This document shows, piece after piece, positions 1-9,781 of a DNA stretch of 64,000 nucleotides. Both the position numbers and the translations under genes were made by a program. Under the pieces are notes generated by a model. That model had not been told where the DNA came from and searched no databases. It saw only the letters and a program-made list of their open reading frames with translations. Numbering within the stretch: the first letter of the stretch is position 1; each line of letters starts with the position of its first letter. The stretch spans positions 124,001 through 188,000 of the forward strand of contig NZ_QJKM01000003.1 of the NCBI RefSeq assembly GCF_003425685.1, given 5' to 3'. Source of the DNA: Rhizobium terrae (GTDB lineage: Bacteria > Pseudomonadota > Alphaproteobacteria > Rhizobiales > Rhizobiaceae).

Positions 1-875
1 GACTGCGGCTCACCGCAAAGGGCATTTCCCCGCATATGCTGGTGATGACCGCGACGCCCATTCCGCGCACGCTGGTGCTCGCCGCCTTCGGCGATATGGA
101 CGTGTCAAAACTCACGGAAAAGCCGGCCGGCCGCAAACCGATCCAGACCGTCACCATTCCGACCGAGCGGATCGGCGATATCGTCGCCAGGCTGAGAAGC
201 GCGATCGAGGAAGGAAAAAAAGCCTATTGGATCTGCCCACTTGTGGAGGAATCCGATGTATCCGAGCTGATGTCGGCAGAGGAGCGGCATTCTGTGCTTG
301 TTCGGGAACTCGGACGTGACAATGTCGGCCTGATCCACGGGCGGATGAGCGGCCCGGAAAAGGATGCGGTCATGACCGCCTTCAAGAACGGCGAAATCAG
401 GCTCCTGGTCGCCACCACCGTGGTGGAAGTCGGCGTCGACGTGCCGGACGCGACGATCATGGTGATCGAGCATGCGGAACGGTTCGGGCTTGCCCAGCTC
501 CACCAGCTGCGCGGTCGGGTCGGCCGCGGCGATGAGGCTTCGACCTGCATCCTGCTCTACAAAGGCCCTTTGAGCGAAACAGGCCGTGCGAGACTTTCGA
601 TCCTCCGCGACAGCGAGGACGGGTTCCTGATCGCCGAAGAGGATCTCAAGCTGCGCGGCGAAGGCGAGTTGCTGGGCACGCGCCAGTCCGGCACACCGGG
701 TTTTCGGATTGCCAGCCTCGAGGCGCATGCCGATCTCCTGGAAATCGCCCGCAAGGATGCGGCTTATCTCCTGGAGCGCGACCCGGACCTTGTGAGCGAG
801 CGCGGGCAGAACATCCGTGTGCTTCTCTATCTGCACCGCAGAGACGAGGCGATCCGCTTCCTGAGAGCCGGATAG
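1..875 (+). CDS. recG: ATP-dependent DNA helicase RecG (C-terminal part)
   Basis: The last 290 or so codons of RecG, the superfamily 2 helicase that regresses stalled forks and branch-migrates Holliday junctions. The reading frame is open from base 3; the wedge domain and Walker A lie left of the window. Visible motifs in order: MTATPIPRT, a GLIHGRM segment, LVATTVVEVGVDVP, and the arginine-finger motif QLHQLRGRVGRG, followed by a C-terminal GELLGTRQSG segment typical of RecG/Mfd. The first in-frame ATG (base 36) is internal, so it must not be taken as a start. The gene runs convergently into the DUF502 gene, with one base between the stop codons. Confidence 0.95.
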   Translation, partial: LRLTAKGISPHMLVMTATPIPRTLVLAAFGDMDVSKLTEKPAGRKPIQTVTIPTERIGDIVARLRSAIEEGKKAYWICPLVEESDVSELMSAEERHSVLVRELGRDNVGLIHGRMSGPEKDAVMTAFKNGEIRLLVATTVVEVGVDVPDATIMVIEHAERFGLAQLHQLRGRVGRGDEASTCILLYKGPLSETGRARLSILRDSEDGFLIAEEDLKLRGEGELLGTRQSGTPGFRIASLEAHADLLEIARKDAAYLLERDPDLVSERGQNIRVLLYLHRRDEAIRFLRAG

Positions 876-876
876 A

Positions 877-1572
877 TCAAGACTGGATGGCCGGCGGCGG
901 CAGGACAGCGGTCGGCGCACCGGGAACCGGCTTGTAATCCGGTGCGATGAGGCCGCCGGAGATCAGGAGCTTGGCGCCTTCTTCCGGTGTCATGTCGAGC
1001 ATGACGATCTTACTCTTCGGCACGAACATCAGGAAACCCGCCGTCGGGACCGGTGTCGGCGGCAGGAAGACGCCGACCATTTCCTCGCCGTCCGCATTGA
1101 GCTTTGCAGCGATCTCCCCCTGCGCGTCTCCGGAGATGAAAACCAGCGCCCACATGCCGGGGCTCGGGAACTCGATCAGGCCACATTTCTTGAAGGAGGT
1201 CGACTGCTCCTTCAGGACCGTCTCGAAGATCTGCTTCAGGCTTTTGTAGATGGTGCGGACCAGCGGCATGCGGTGCAGGATCGATTCGCCGAAATTAACG
1301 ATCGACCGGCCGATCAGGTTCTTGCCGAGAAAGCCGATGATGGTGATGAACAGGACGGCGATCAGCAGGCCGCTGCCCGGAATGGTGATATTGAAATAAT
1401 ATTGCGGATCATAACGCTGGGGAATGTAGGGCGTCACCCAGCTGTCGGCCCAGTCGATAAATGTGAACGTCAGCCAGATGGTGATGGCGAGCGGCGCGCA
1501 GATGATCAGCCCGGTAAGGAAGTTATTCCTGAGGCGGCCGGCCAGCGATATTCGCTCTGCACTGTCGCTCAT
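877..1572 (-). CDS. DUF502 family inner-membrane protein
   Basis: A 231-residue membrane protein of the DUF502 family, function unknown. Two hydrophobic segments are seen at about residues 15-37 (FLTGLIICAPLAITIWLTF) and 65-90, followed by a conserved soluble part with the family-like HRMPLVRTIYKSLKQ stretch and a Pro-rich tail. I chose the ATG that gives MSDSAERIS because the longer frame adds 24 residues without family character, and a GGGAAA sits just upstream of this ATG. The gene follows glmS by about 90 bases in the same direction and may be co-transcribed with it; recG-DUF502-glmS is a common rhizobial arrangement. Confidence 0.85.
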   Translation of the reverse strand: MSDSAERISLAGRLRNNFLTGLIICAPLAITIWLTFTFIDWADSWVTPYIPQRYDPQYYFNITIPGSGLLIAVLFITIIGFLGKNLIGRSIVNFGESILHRMPLVRTIYKSLKQIFETVLKEQSTSFKKCGLIEFPSPGMWALVFISGDAQGEIAAKLNADGEEMVGVFLPPTPVPTAGFLMFVPKSKIVMLDMTPEEGAKLLISGGLIAPDYKPVPGAPTAVLPPPAIQS

Positions 1573-1660
1573 CCGTTTCCCTGCATCACCTAAGCATCGC
1601 ACCAAATCTGATGCGACAATGCCGGATGCGATGCTGCGATGCAAGGAAAAGCGGCGAAGA

Positions 1661-3487
1661 TCACTCCACAGTGACGGATTTCGCGAGGTTGCGCGGCTGG
1701 TCGACGTCGGTGCCCATGAAGACCGCCGTATGATAGGCGAGAAGCTGGATCGGCAGCGAGAAGATCATCGGCGCGATGATCTCGTCGACATTCGGCAGGG
1801 TGATCGTCGCCATGGTCGGCAGTTTGGAGGCGGCGGCGCCCTTTTCGTCGGTGATGAAGATGATCTTGCCGCCGCGTGCTGCCACTTCCTGCATGTTGGA
1901 GACCGTCTTGTCGAAGAACCGGTCGTGCGGCGCGATGACGATGACCGGCATATGCTCGTCGATCAGCGCGATCGGCCCGTGCTTCAATTCGCCGGCGGCG
2001 TAACCTTCCGCGTGGATATAGGAGATTTCCTTGAGCTTCAGCGCGCCTTCGAGCGCCAGCGGGAAACTCGTTCCGCGGCCGAGATAAAGCACGTCCTTGA
2101 ACCGGGAAAGCTCCCGTGAGAGCGTCTCGATCTCCGGCTGGATATCGTTCAGCACCCGGCTCATGATGCGCGGCATCTCGGCAAGGTGTTTCACCATCGC
2201 CTTCTCGTCGCCTGCGGTTACCGTGCCACGGGCGCGTCCGGCGCCGATTGCAAGCGACGCCAGCACGGCAAGCTGGCAGGTGAAGGCCTTCGTCGAGGCG
2301 ACGCCGATTTCGGGGCCGGCGAGGATCGGGAAGATCGCGTCGGATTCCCGGGCGATGGTCGATTCCCTGACATTCACCACCGCACCGATCTTGAGGCCTT
2401 CATCCTTGCAATAACGCAACGAGGCGAGCGTATCGGCAGTCTCCCCGGACTGGGAGATGAAAAGCGCCGCCTGGTTCGGCGACAGCGGCAGTTCGCGATA
2501 GCGGAATTCAGAGGCCACGTCGATCTCGACCGGGAGGCGGGCATAACGCTCGAACCAGTATTTGCCGATCAGGCCGGAGAGGTAGGCGGTGCCGCAGGCG
2601 GAGATGGCGAGGCCGGACAGCTTGCTGAAATCGATTGCCGTCCGGTTCGGCTTCACCGTGTGGGCGGTAAAATCGATATAGTGGCCGAGGGCATGGGAAA
2701 TGATCTCCGGCTGCTCGTAGATTTCCTTTTCCATGAAATGGCGGTGGTTGCCCTTGTCGACCATGAAGGCGGCGGCTTGGGAAATCTGGCTTTTCCGCTT
2801 CAGCGGCTTGCCGTCGTAATCGATGATCTCGACGCCCCTGCCGGTCATGACGGCGCAATCGCCGTCGACCAGATAGGTGATCTCGTTCGTGAAGGGCGAC
2901 AGCGCGATCGCGTCCGAGCCCAAAAACATCTCGCCGCGACCGTGGCCGACGGCAAGCGGCGGTCCGAAACGGGCGGCCATCACGGTGCCGGGATCGTCCT
3001 CAAACATCACCACCAGCGCGTAGGCGCCGGAGATCCGGTTCAGCATGGCGAGCATGGCGGCGCGGTGGTCGAGCCCCTGGCGGGTATATTTGGCCAGCAG
3101 ATGCGCGACGACTTCCGTGTCTGTCTGGCTTTCGAAGACCGCCCCCTCGGCGATCAGCTCGTCCTTCAACTCGGAAAAATTCTCGATAATGCCGTTGTGG
3201 ACGACGGCCACGCCATCGACGAAATGGGGATGGGCATTCGCTTCATTTGGCACGCCATGGGTGGCCCAGCGGGTATGGGCGATGCCGATCGTGCCGGGCA
3301 GCGGCTCCTGATCAAGCTTCTTTTCGAGATTGTAGAGCTTGCCCTCGGCACGGCGGCGATCCAGCCGGCCCTCGTGTATGGTGGCGACACCGGCGGAATC
3401 ATACCCGCGATATTCAAGCCGCCGCAACGCATCGACGAGCCGCGCAGCGACCGGCTCCACACCGACGATTCCGACAATGCCGCACAT
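1661..3487 (-). CDS. glmS: Glutamine--fructose-6-phosphate aminotransferase (isomerizing)
   Basis: GlmS makes glucosamine-6-phosphate from fructose-6-phosphate and glutamine, the first step to UDP-GlcNAc for peptidoglycan and lipid A. The 608 residues match the family. The start is fixed by the catalytic cysteine, which must be residue 2 after Met removal (MCGIVGIVG); the 21 residues upstream in frame are not part of the protein. The N-terminal glutaminase domain has RGYDSAG and HTRWATHG; two SIS sugar-isomerase domains follow (SQSGETADT near residue 350), and the C-terminus ends in the family's AKSVTVE. It lies directly downstream of glmU, the enzyme two steps later in the same pathway, in the same orientation. 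Confidence 0.97.
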   Translation of the reverse strand: MCGIVGIVGVEPVAARLVDALRRLEYRGYDSAGVATIHEGRLDRRRAEGKLYNLEKKLDQEPLPGTIGIAHTRWATHGVPNEANAHPHFVDGVAVVHNGIIENFSELKDELIAEGAVFESQTDTEVVAHLLAKYTRQGLDHRAAMLAMLNRISGAYALVVMFEDDPGTVMAARFGPPLAVGHGRGEMFLGSDAIALSPFTNEITYLVDGDCAVMTGRGVEIIDYDGKPLKRKSQISQAAAFMVDKGNHRHFMEKEIYEQPEIISHALGHYIDFTAHTVKPNRTAIDFSKLSGLAISACGTAYLSGLIGKYWFERYARLPVEIDVASEFRYRELPLSPNQAALFISQSGETADTLASLRYCKDEGLKIGAVVNVRESTIARESDAIFPILAGPEIGVASTKAFTCQLAVLASLAIGAGRARGTVTAGDEKAMVKHLAEMPRIMSRVLNDIQPEIETLSRELSRFKDVLYLGRGTSFPLALEGALKLKEISYIHAEGYAAGELKHGPIALIDEHMPVIVIAPHDRFFDKTVSNMQEVAARGGKIIFITDEKGAAASKLPTMATITLPNVDEIIAPMIFSLPIQLLAYHTAVFMGTDVDQPRNLAKSVTVE

Positions 3488-3528
3488 GAACAGCCCCTTC
3501 CCGCTCGTTGAACCCGGGCGAATTCCTA

Positions 3529-3555
3529 GCCGATTGCCTGTTTTGCGCAATCGGC
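3529..3555 (-). other. Inverted repeat between glmU and glmS
   Basis: GCCGATTGC and GCAATCGGC form a 9-bp perfect stem around a short A/T-containing loop, in the 120-base gap between the glmU stop and the glmS ATG. There is no T-run after it on the minus strand, so it is not a typical terminator. It could be an intercistronic processing or attenuation hairpin in the glmS leader. A Gram-positive type glmS ribozyme is not expected here and I see no sign of one. Confidence 0.45.
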
Positions 3556-3610
3556 GCGCCGGTCACTTTCGGTGACGGAAAGTAATGGTCCGCAGTTAAG
3601 GGGCCGTTGT

Positions 3611-4972
3611 CTATTTCGCCTGCTTTTTAGCGGCCTTGAATGCAAGCGCACGTTCGCGGATCACTTTGGCACGTTCCGGTTTCACCTCCTGCCGCGCGCG
3701 GCCGAAGGCGAGCGCCTCGGCGGGGACGTCCTCGGTGATGACGCTGCCGGAGGCGACATAAGCGCCGTCGCCGATCGACACCGGTGCTACAAGCGACGAA
3801 TTGGAGCCGACAAAGGCGTTGGCTCCGATCCTCGTCTCGTGCTTGTTAACCCCGTCATAGTTGCAGGTGATCGTCCCGGCACCGATATTGGAATGCGCGC
3901 CGACGGATGCGTCGCCGATATAGGTGAGATGGTTGACCTTGGCCCCCTCGCCGATCGTGGCGTTCTTCACCTCGCAGAAATTGCCGACCTTGGAACCGGG
4001 AGCAAGATCGGCTCCGGGGCGGAGCCGCGCAAAAGGCCCGACGGTTGCGCCGGCATGCACATGCGCGCCTTCGATATGGGAGAAGGCGTGGATGACGACG
4101 CCACTTTCGATCGTCACGCCAGGCCCGAAGACCACATTCGGTTCGATCAGAGAATCCTGGCCGATCTGCGTATCGTAGGAGAGAAACACGGTTTCCGGTG
4201 CAATCATGCTCACCCCCGAAACCATCAGCTCGTGGCGCCGGCGTTCCTGCCAGAGCTTTTCCAGCACCGCGAGTTCGGCGCGGTTGTTGCAGCCCGCGAC
4301 CTCGGTCTCCGGCGCATCGACCGCCACGACCCTGCCGCCAGCCGCACGGGCGATCTCCACCAGATCCGTAAGGTAATACTCACCCTTCGCGTTGTTATTG
4401 CTGATCTTTTCGAGAAATTCCAGCGCTTTGCGACCATCGATCGCCATCAGCCCGCTATTGCACCAGGTGATCTTACGCTCCTCGTCGCTCGCATCCTTCT
4501 CCTCGCGGATGGCGATGAGCTCGCCACCTTCGACCAGCAGCCGGCCATAACCCGCGGGCTTGTCCGTATGGAAGCCGATGACGACCACGTCGGCGCCCTC
4601 CGCCAGCTTCTTTCGCGCTGCAGCAAAAGGCTGCGAGGTGACAAGAGGGACATCGCCATACGCCACCAGGATGTCGTCGTAACCTCTGGCGATGGCATCC
4701 TTTGCCGCCAGGACAGCATGGCCGGTGCCGCGACGCTCGGTCTGCAGAAAGCTCTGAACGGAGATGCCGTCAACCGCGCCCGCCTTCGCGACCCCCTCTG
4801 CATCGCGGCCGACCACGAGCGCGGCGTCGCTCACTCCGGTCGATGCGACCGCCGCCATGACATGCGAAATCATCGGCCGGCCGGCAATCGGATGCAGCAC
4901 TTTCGACATCGACGATTTCATGCGGGTGCTGTCGCCGGCGGCCAAAATCACGGCAAGGCAGGAACGGCTCAT
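3611..4972 (-). CDS. glmU: Bifunctional UDP-GlcNAc pyrophosphorylase / GlcN-1-P acetyltransferase
   Basis: GlmU acetylates glucosamine-1-phosphate and then couples it to UTP, giving UDP-GlcNAc. The 453-residue length is normal. The N-terminal uridyltransferase domain starts with the nucleotide-binding [11 protein letters not shown]...[11 protein letters not shown] loop (family form LAAGxGTRM). The C-terminal half, from about residue 250, is a left-handed beta-helix made of hexapeptide repeats (for example [19 protein letters not shown]) with the acetyl-CoA site region [16 protein letters not shown]. It is the first gene of the glmU-glmS unit; a terminator just upstream separates it from the BMP transporter operon. 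Confidence 0.97.
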   Translation of the reverse strand: MSRSCLAVILAAGDSTRMKSSMSKVLHPIAGRPMISHVMAAVASTGVSDAALVVGRDAEGVAKAGAVDGISVQSFLQTERRGTGHAVLAAKDAIARGYDDILVAYGDVPLVTSQPFAAARKKLAEGADVVVIGFHTDKPAGYGRLLVEGGELIAIREEKDASDEERKITWCNSGLMAIDGRKALEFLEKISNNNAKGEYYLTDLVEIARAAGGRVVAVDAPETEVAGCNNRAELAVLEKLWQERRRHELMVSGVSMIAPETVFLSYDTQIGQDSLIEPNVVFGPGVTIESGVVIHAFSHIEGAHVHAGATVGPFARLRPGADLAPGSKVGNFCEVKNATIGEGAKVNHLTYIGDASVGAHSNIGAGTITCNYDGVNKHETRIGANAFVGSNSSLVAPVSIGDGAYVASGSVITEDVPAEALAFGRARQEVKPERAKVIRERALAFKAAKKQAK

Positions 4973-5051
4973 CTCGAATCTCCTTCATGCTTTCGCGCTT
5001 CTTATCAGCAAGTTTCTTGAGGCGCGATAAACGGCGTGTCTGGCCGGGAAC

Positions 5052-5074
5052 AAAAAGGGCGCCCGGAGGCGCCC
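5052..5074 (-). terminator. Rho-independent terminator of the BMP transporter operon
   Basis: On the minus strand GGGCGCC-TCCG-GGCGCCC is followed by TTTTTG, a seven-pair GC stem with a U-run. It starts about 20 bases after the stop codon of the BMP-family binding protein, the last gene of that operon, and insulates glmU from it. Confidence 0.85.
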
Positions 5075-5095
5075 TGTTCCTTCCCTTGAGAGGAA

Positions 5096-6169
5096 TTACT
5101 GAGGAAGCTTGTCGTCCACGCCTTCGATATAAAAATTCATGCCGAGCAGGACGCCGTCCTGCGCCTTCTCGCCAGCCTTCAGCCAGGCAGAACCGTCCTG
5201 CTTGTTGATCGGGCCGGTGAACGGATGCAGCTCGCCCGACTTGATCTTGGCTTCGGTCTCTTCGGCCATCGCCTTCACGTCGTCCGGCATGTTGGTATAG
5301 GGCGCCATGGTGAGGATGCCGTCCTTCAGGCCGTCCCAGATCTGCTCGGACTTCCAGGTGCCGTCGAGAAGTGCCTGGGCGCGCTTGATGTAATAGGCGC
5401 CCCAGGTATCGACGATCGCGGTCAGCTGCGTCTTCGGGCCGGCGGCGATCATGTCCGAGGCCTGGCCGAAGGCGAGAATGCCGCGCTCTGCTGCCACCTG
5501 CATCGGCGCGGTCGTGTCGGTGTGCTGGGTCAGGATATCGACGCCCTGGTCGATCAGCGCCTTGGCGGCATCGGCTTCCTTGCCCGGATCGAACCAGGTA
5601 TTGGCCCAGACCACCTTCAGCTTGAAGTTCGGGTTGACCGACTTGGCCCCGAGTTCGAAGGCGTTGATGCCCATCACCACTTCCGGGATCGGGAAGGAGG
5701 CGATGTAGCCGGCAAGCCCCTTCTTCGACATCTTGGCGGCGATCTGGCCCTGGATGTAACGGCCTTCATAGAATCGCGAATTGTAGGTCGCGAGGTTCGG
5801 AGCGGCTTTGAAACCGGTCGCGTGCTCGAACTTGATGTCCGGGAATTTCGCAGCGACCTTGACGGTCGCGTCCATGAAGCCGAACGAGGTGGTGAAGACC
5901 ATGGCGCAACCGGAACGGGCCATGCGCTCGATGGCACGCTCGGCATCCGGGCCTTCCGGAACGTTTTCGAGGAAAGGCGTCTCGACCTTGGCGCCGAGCG
6001 CCTTGTCGAGCTGCTGGCGGCCAAGGTCGTGCGCCTGTGTCCAGCCGCCGTCCGTGCGCGAACCAACGTAAATGAAACAGACCTTCTTCTTTTCCTGGGC
6101 CTGAGCACCGCTCGTAAACCCGCCCAGGAGAGCAGCCGATGCGGCAAGTGCGATAATCAGTTTCTTCAT
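5096..6169 (-). CDS. BMP family ABC transporter substrate-binding protein
   Basis: Periplasmic ligand-binding protein of the Bmp (basic membrane protein / Med) family, which in characterised cases binds nucleosides. The 357 residues begin with a clear Sec signal peptide (LIIALAASAALLGGFTSGAQA, cleavage likely after AQA near residue 24); there is no lipobox cysteine, as expected for a Gram-negative free periplasmic form. Internal family segments include CFIYVGSRTDGGWTQAHDLG and IEGVDDKLPQ at the end. It is the last gene of a minus-strand operon ATPase-permease-permease-binding protein, 45 bases after the second permease. The exact ligand cannot be read from the sequence. Confidence 0.92.
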   Translation of the reverse strand: MKKLIIALAASAALLGGFTSGAQAQEKKKVCFIYVGSRTDGGWTQAHDLGRQQLDKALGAKVETPFLENVPEGPDAERAIERMARSGCAMVFTTSFGFMDATVKVAAKFPDIKFEHATGFKAAPNLATYNSRFYEGRYIQGQIAAKMSKKGLAGYIASFPIPEVVMGINAFELGAKSVNPNFKLKVVWANTWFDPGKEADAAKALIDQGVDILTQHTDTTAPMQVAAERGILAFGQASDMIAAGPKTQLTAIVDTWGAYYIKRAQALLDGTWKSEQIWDGLKDGILTMAPYTNMPDDVKAMAEETEAKIKSGELHPFTGPINKQDGSAWLKAGEKAQDGVLLGMNFYIEGVDDKLPQ

Positions 6170-6214
6170 TTCCTAACCTCTATTGGCTTGAAGGCGTTTG
6201 TTCTTGTAGCGCGG

Positions 6215-7129
6215 TCACCGGTCGGGGACAAAGGGTTTCCCGAGCGAGGCCGGCGTGTTGATGAGCGTCGTGCGGCGATTATGCGAGATGATGATCAGCA
6301 CGACAATAGTAGCCGCATAAGGAAGTGCGGAGAGCAGTTGCGAGGGCACGCCGATACCGAATGCCTGGGCATGCAGCTGGCCGATGGTGACGGCGCCGAA
6401 CAGATAGCCGCCGGCGAGCACCCGCCAGGGTCGCCAGGAGGCGAAAACCACCAGCGCCAACGCGATCCAGCCGCGGCCCGCCGACATGTTTTCCACCCAT
6501 TGCGGCGTATAGACGAGCGAGAGCTGGGCGCCGGCAAGACCTGCACAGGCACCGCCGAACATGACCGCCAGATAACGGGTGCGGATGACGTTGATGCCGA
6601 GTGCATGGGCGGAGGCGTGGCTGTCGCCGATCGCGCGGAGCTTCAGCCCCGCGCGGCTTTTGAACAGGAACCAGCCGATGCCGAAGACAAGTGCCATCGA
6701 AAGGTAGAAGGTGAGATCCTGCGCGAAAAGGACCCGGCCGACGAACGGGATATCCGAGAGCAGCGGAATGGCGATCGGCTGCAGCTTGATACCCGGCTTT
6801 CCAACGAAACTCTCGCCGATCTGGCCGGAGAGGCCGAGACCCAGAATGGTGAGCGCGAGGCCCGTCGCGACCTGATTGGCGACCAGGGTCAGGGTGAGGA
6901 AACCGAAGAGCAATGAAAAGGCCGCGCCGCCGAAGACGCCGCCGAGGAGGCCGAGATAGGGCGAGCCGGTGAGCTGCGCGGTGGCAAAGGCGCAGACGGC
7001 GCCCATGATCATCATGCCCTCGACGCCGAGGTTCAGTACGCCGGCGCGTTCGGTGACGAGCTCGCCAAGCGCTGCGATGACGAGCGGGGTTGAGGCGGTG
7101 ATGACGGTGAGAAGAATCGCTTCGAACAT
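6215..7129 (-). CDS. ABC transporter permease (BMP/nucleoside type, second permease)
   Basis: A 304-residue hydrophobic inner-membrane permease of the BPD_transp_2 family (relatives of NupQ in the B. subtilis NupNOPQ guanosine importer). The start is the ATG of MFEAILLTVITASTPL, which overlaps the stop of the upstream permease by one base (TGATG), indicating translational coupling; a longer frame adds Arg-rich, out-of-frame-like sequence and is rejected. The family segment TERAGVLNLGVEGMMIMGA is near the N-terminus, and the EAA-like loop LGINVIRTRYLAVMFGGACAG is near residue 190. Confidence 0.92.
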   Translation of the reverse strand: MFEAILLTVITASTPLVIAALGELVTERAGVLNLGVEGMMIMGAVCAFATAQLTGSPYLGLLGGVFGGAAFSLLFGFLTLTLVANQVATGLALTILGLGLSGQIGESFVGKPGIKLQPIAIPLLSDIPFVGRVLFAQDLTFYLSMALVFGIGWFLFKSRAGLKLRAIGDSHASAHALGINVIRTRYLAVMFGGACAGLAGAQLSLVYTPQWVENMSAGRGWIALALVVFASWRPWRVLAGGYLFGAVTIGQLHAQAFGIGVPSQLLSALPYAATIVVLIIISHNRRTTLINTPASLGKPFVPDR

Positions 7130-8217
7130 CAGCCCTTTGCCTCCACCGTCCTTACGTCGGAAAACACCAGCTTGATCCGATAATGGATGAGCGTGTCGCA
7201 GGAGAGCACGAAGAAGAGCAGCAGGCCCTGGAAGACGCGGCTGACCTTGTCGGAAATGCCGATGGAAAGCTGTGCCGCCTCGCCGCCAAGATAGGTCAGC
7301 GCCAGGACCAGGCCCGATGCGACGATGCCGAGCGGATTGAGCCGACCGAGGAACGCGACGATGATCGCCGTGAAGCCGTAGCCGGGAGAGATACTCGGCT
7401 GTACATGGCCGATGGAGCCGGAGACTTCCGAAATGCCGGCAAGGCCTGCCAGCGCACCGGAAAGCAGCATGGCGAACCACACCATGCGGCGGGCGGAAAA
7501 TCCGGCGAATCTCCCTGCCCGCTCGGATTGCCCCAGTACCGAGACTTCAAAACCTTTCAGCATGAAGCGCATCATGAACCACAGCGCCACGGCCGCGACG
7601 ATCGCGAAGACAAAAGCCCAATGCGCCCGGCCGGACGCCAGCATCTCCGGCAGGACGGCTTCGACCTGGAAACTCTTGGTCTGCGGAAAGTTGTAGCCCT
7701 GCGGGTCGCGCCAGGGACCGCGCACCAACCAGTCGAGAAAAAGCTGGGCGATATAGACCAGCATCAGGCTCGTCAGGATTTCGTTGGTGTTGAAGCGGGT
7801 CTTCAGGAGAGCGGGAATGCCGGCATAAAGCGCGCCGCCCGCCATGCCCATGACCAGCATCAGCGGCAGGATGATCCAGGAATGCCATTGCGGATAAAGG
7901 ACGGGCAGGATCGAGCCGGCGATGGCGCCGATCGTGAACTGGCCTTCAGCGCCGATATTCCAGTTGTTGGAGCGATAGCAGACGGCCAGCCCGACGCCGA
8001 TGAGGATCAACGGCGCGGCCTTGATCGCCAACTCGTGCAGCGACCAGACTTCGAGCAGCGGCTCGACGAAATAGACGTAGAGCGCGTTGAGCGGGCTTTT
8101 GCCCAGCAGCCAGAACATGATGGCGCCGAAAACGAGCGTCAGAACGAGAGCCAGCAACGGCGAAAGCACGGAGAACAGCAGCGAGACACGGGGGCGCTTT
8201 TCGAGCTCAATGCGCAT
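7129..8217 (-). CDS. ABC transporter permease (BMP/nucleoside type, first permease)
   Basis: A 362-residue multi-pass permease, the longer of the two channel subunits (NupP-like). A cytoplasmic N-terminus (MRIELEKRPR) precedes the first membrane helix, and the family segment CYRSNNWNIGAEGQFTIGAI lies near residue 80-100. Its start overlaps the end of the ATPase gene by 11 bases, and its stop overlaps the next permease start, so the three genes are translationally coupled. Two different permeases with one double ATPase is the normal layout of this transporter class. Confidence 0.92.
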   Translation of the reverse strand: MRIELEKRPRVSLLFSVLSPLLALVLTLVFGAIMFWLLGKSPLNALYVYFVEPLLEVWSLHELAIKAAPLILIGVGLAVCYRSNNWNIGAEGQFTIGAIAGSILPVLYPQWHSWIILPLMLVMGMAGGALYAGIPALLKTRFNTNEILTSLMLVYIAQLFLDWLVRGPWRDPQGYNFPQTKSFQVEAVLPEMLASGRAHWAFVFAIVAAVALWFMMRFMLKGFEVSVLGQSERAGRFAGFSARRMVWFAMLLSGALAGLAGISEVSGSIGHVQPSISPGYGFTAIIVAFLGRLNPLGIVASGLVLALTYLGGEAAQLSIGISDKVSRVFQGLLLFFVLSCDTLIHYRIKLVFSDVRTVEAKG

Positions 8218-9781
8218 GCGCAGCCTCCGGGATAGAATGGCTGTCGTGGATCCCGCCCATCATCAGGCCGATCCGCTCGAGCGTCAGGCTGCCCGCCGGA
8301 TGCGGCTCGGACAACCGGCCTTCGGAAATCACGGCGATGTTCGTCGCCACTTCGAAAATCTCGTCGAGATCCTGGCTGATGACGACGACCGCCGAGCCCG
8401 CCTTGGCGAGATCGATCAGCGCCTGGCGGATGCGGCTTGCGGCACCCGCATCGACGCCCCAGGTCGGCTGGTTGACGATGAGCACCGACGGCTGGCGGTC
8501 GAGCTCGCGGCCGACGATGAATTTCTGGAGATTGCCGCCCGAGAGCGAGCCGGCAATCGGATCCTCGCCGCTCTTGCGCACATCCATCGCCTCGCAGATG
8601 CGGCGCGCGGCAGAGCGGATCGCATCGTGGCGAACGATCGAGGCGAAACCGCCGGAAAGAAAAGCCTTTTTGTCCGACCGGCTGCGGGCGAGCAGGAGAT
8701 TGTCGGAAAGCGGCATGGCCGAGACCGCCGCGTGGCCGTGACGCTCCTCCGGCACGAAACCGGCGCCGAGGAGCCTGCGGCCATTGATGCCGGTTTTGCC
8801 GACCGCCTTGCCGCGGATGCGGACCGCCTCATCGTCCGCCACCGGATATTCACCTGACAGCGCATCGAAAAGCTCGCTCTGGCCGTTGCCGGCAACGCCG
8901 GCGATCGCCAGCACTTCGCCGGCCCGAACCTTTATGGCGATGTTCCTGAGGGATATCGCAAAGGGCGTGCGGGCCGGCACGGAAAGGTTGCTGACTTCGA
9001 GGCGGATGTCACCGGGTGCCACCGAGCCGTCGCGATGCACCTCCGCCACGTCGGAGCCGACCATCATGCGGGCGAGCGAGGCCGGTGTTTCCTGCTTCGG
9101 GTCGCAGGCGCCGGTCACCTTGCCGTGCCGCAGAACCGTCGCCCGATCGCAGATGCGGCGCACTTCTTCCAGCCTATGGCTGATGTAGAGAACCGAACGG
9201 CCTTCCGCCTTCAGCTTGAACAGCGTCTCGAACAGCCGGTCCGCCTCCTGAGGCGTCAGAACCGAGGTCGGCTCGTCGAGGATGATCAGCTTGGGGTTCT
9301 GCAAGAGCGCGCGGACGATCTCGATGCGCTGGCGTTCGCCGACCGACAGGTCTGCCACATGCGCGTTCGGATCAAGCGGCAGGCCGTAAGCCTTCGAAAG
9401 CGATGCCGCCTCATCGGAAATCCTGGCGAGCGAAATCTTCGGATCGAGCGACAGCGCGATGTTTTCGCCGACCGTCAGTGCCTCGAACAGGGAGAAATGC
9501 TGGAAGACCATGCCGATGCCAAGCCGGCGGGCCTCGCCCGGCGAGGCGATCGTCACCGGTTGTCCCTCCCAGAGAATCCGGCCGGCACTCGGCTGCAATA
9601 CGCCGAACAGCATCTTGACCAGCGTCGACTTGCCGGCGCCGTTCTCGCCCAGAAGCGCGTGTATCTCCCCCGGCGCGATATCCAGGTCGATCGCATTGCA
9701 GGCTGCGAAACTGCCGAAAAGCTTGGTCAGACCTTCAACCGACAGAAGCGGGACGGTCGCCGGACCTGCGGATAGTGTCAC
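8207..9781 (-). CDS. ABC transporter ATP-binding protein with two ATPase domains (BMP/nucleoside type)
   Basis: A fused double ATPase of about 524 residues, the energy subunit of the importer. The first domain is canonical: Walker A GENGAGKST, signature LSVGERQR, Walker B LIILDEPTSVLTP. The second is degenerate at Walker A (GVAGNGQSE) but keeps SLSGGNLQK and the VLIVNQPTWGVD region, as usual for sugar/nucleoside double ATPases. Start choice: the GTG giving VTLSAGPATVP has a strong AAGAAGGGGG ribosome site; a GTG 30 bases upstream (end at 9811) also has AGAAGG but almost touching it. The gene leads the four-gene operon. Confidence 0.93.
   Translation of the reverse strand: MTLSAGPATVPLLSVEGLTKLFGSFAACNAIDLDIAPGEIHALLGENGAGKSTLVKMLFGVLQPSAGRILWEGQPVTIASPGEARRLGIGMVFQHFSLFEALTVGENIALSLDPKISLARISDEAASLSKAYGLPLDPNAHVADLSVGERQRIEIVRALLQNPKLIILDEPTSVLTPQEADRLFETLFKLKAEGRSVLYISHRLEEVRRICDRATVLRHGKVTGACDPKQETPASLARMMVGSDVAEVHRDGSVAPGDIRLEVSNLSVPARTPFAISLRNIAIKVRAGEVLAIAGVAGNGQSELFDALSGEYPVADDEAVRIRGKAVGKTGINGRRLLGAGFVPEERHGHAAVSAMPLSDNLLLARSRSDKKAFLSGGFASIVRHDAIRSAARRICEAMDVRKSGEDPIAGSLSGGNLQKFIVGRELDRQPSVLIVNQPTWGVDAGAASRIRQALIDLAKAGSAVVVISQDLDEIFEVATNIAVISEGRLSEPHPAGSLTLERIGLMMGGIHDSHSIPEAAHAH

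Noticed and set aside
1573-1660. Repeated GCATCGCA / TGCGATGC words between glmS and the DUF502 gene
   Set aside because: Several short inverted and direct words overlap, but none forms a stem with a U-run, and they could reflect local sequence bias.
3488-3610. A glmS ribozyme or riboswitch in the glmS leader
   Set aside because: That ribozyme is found in Gram-positives; only a simple hairpin is present and no conserved core could be recognised.
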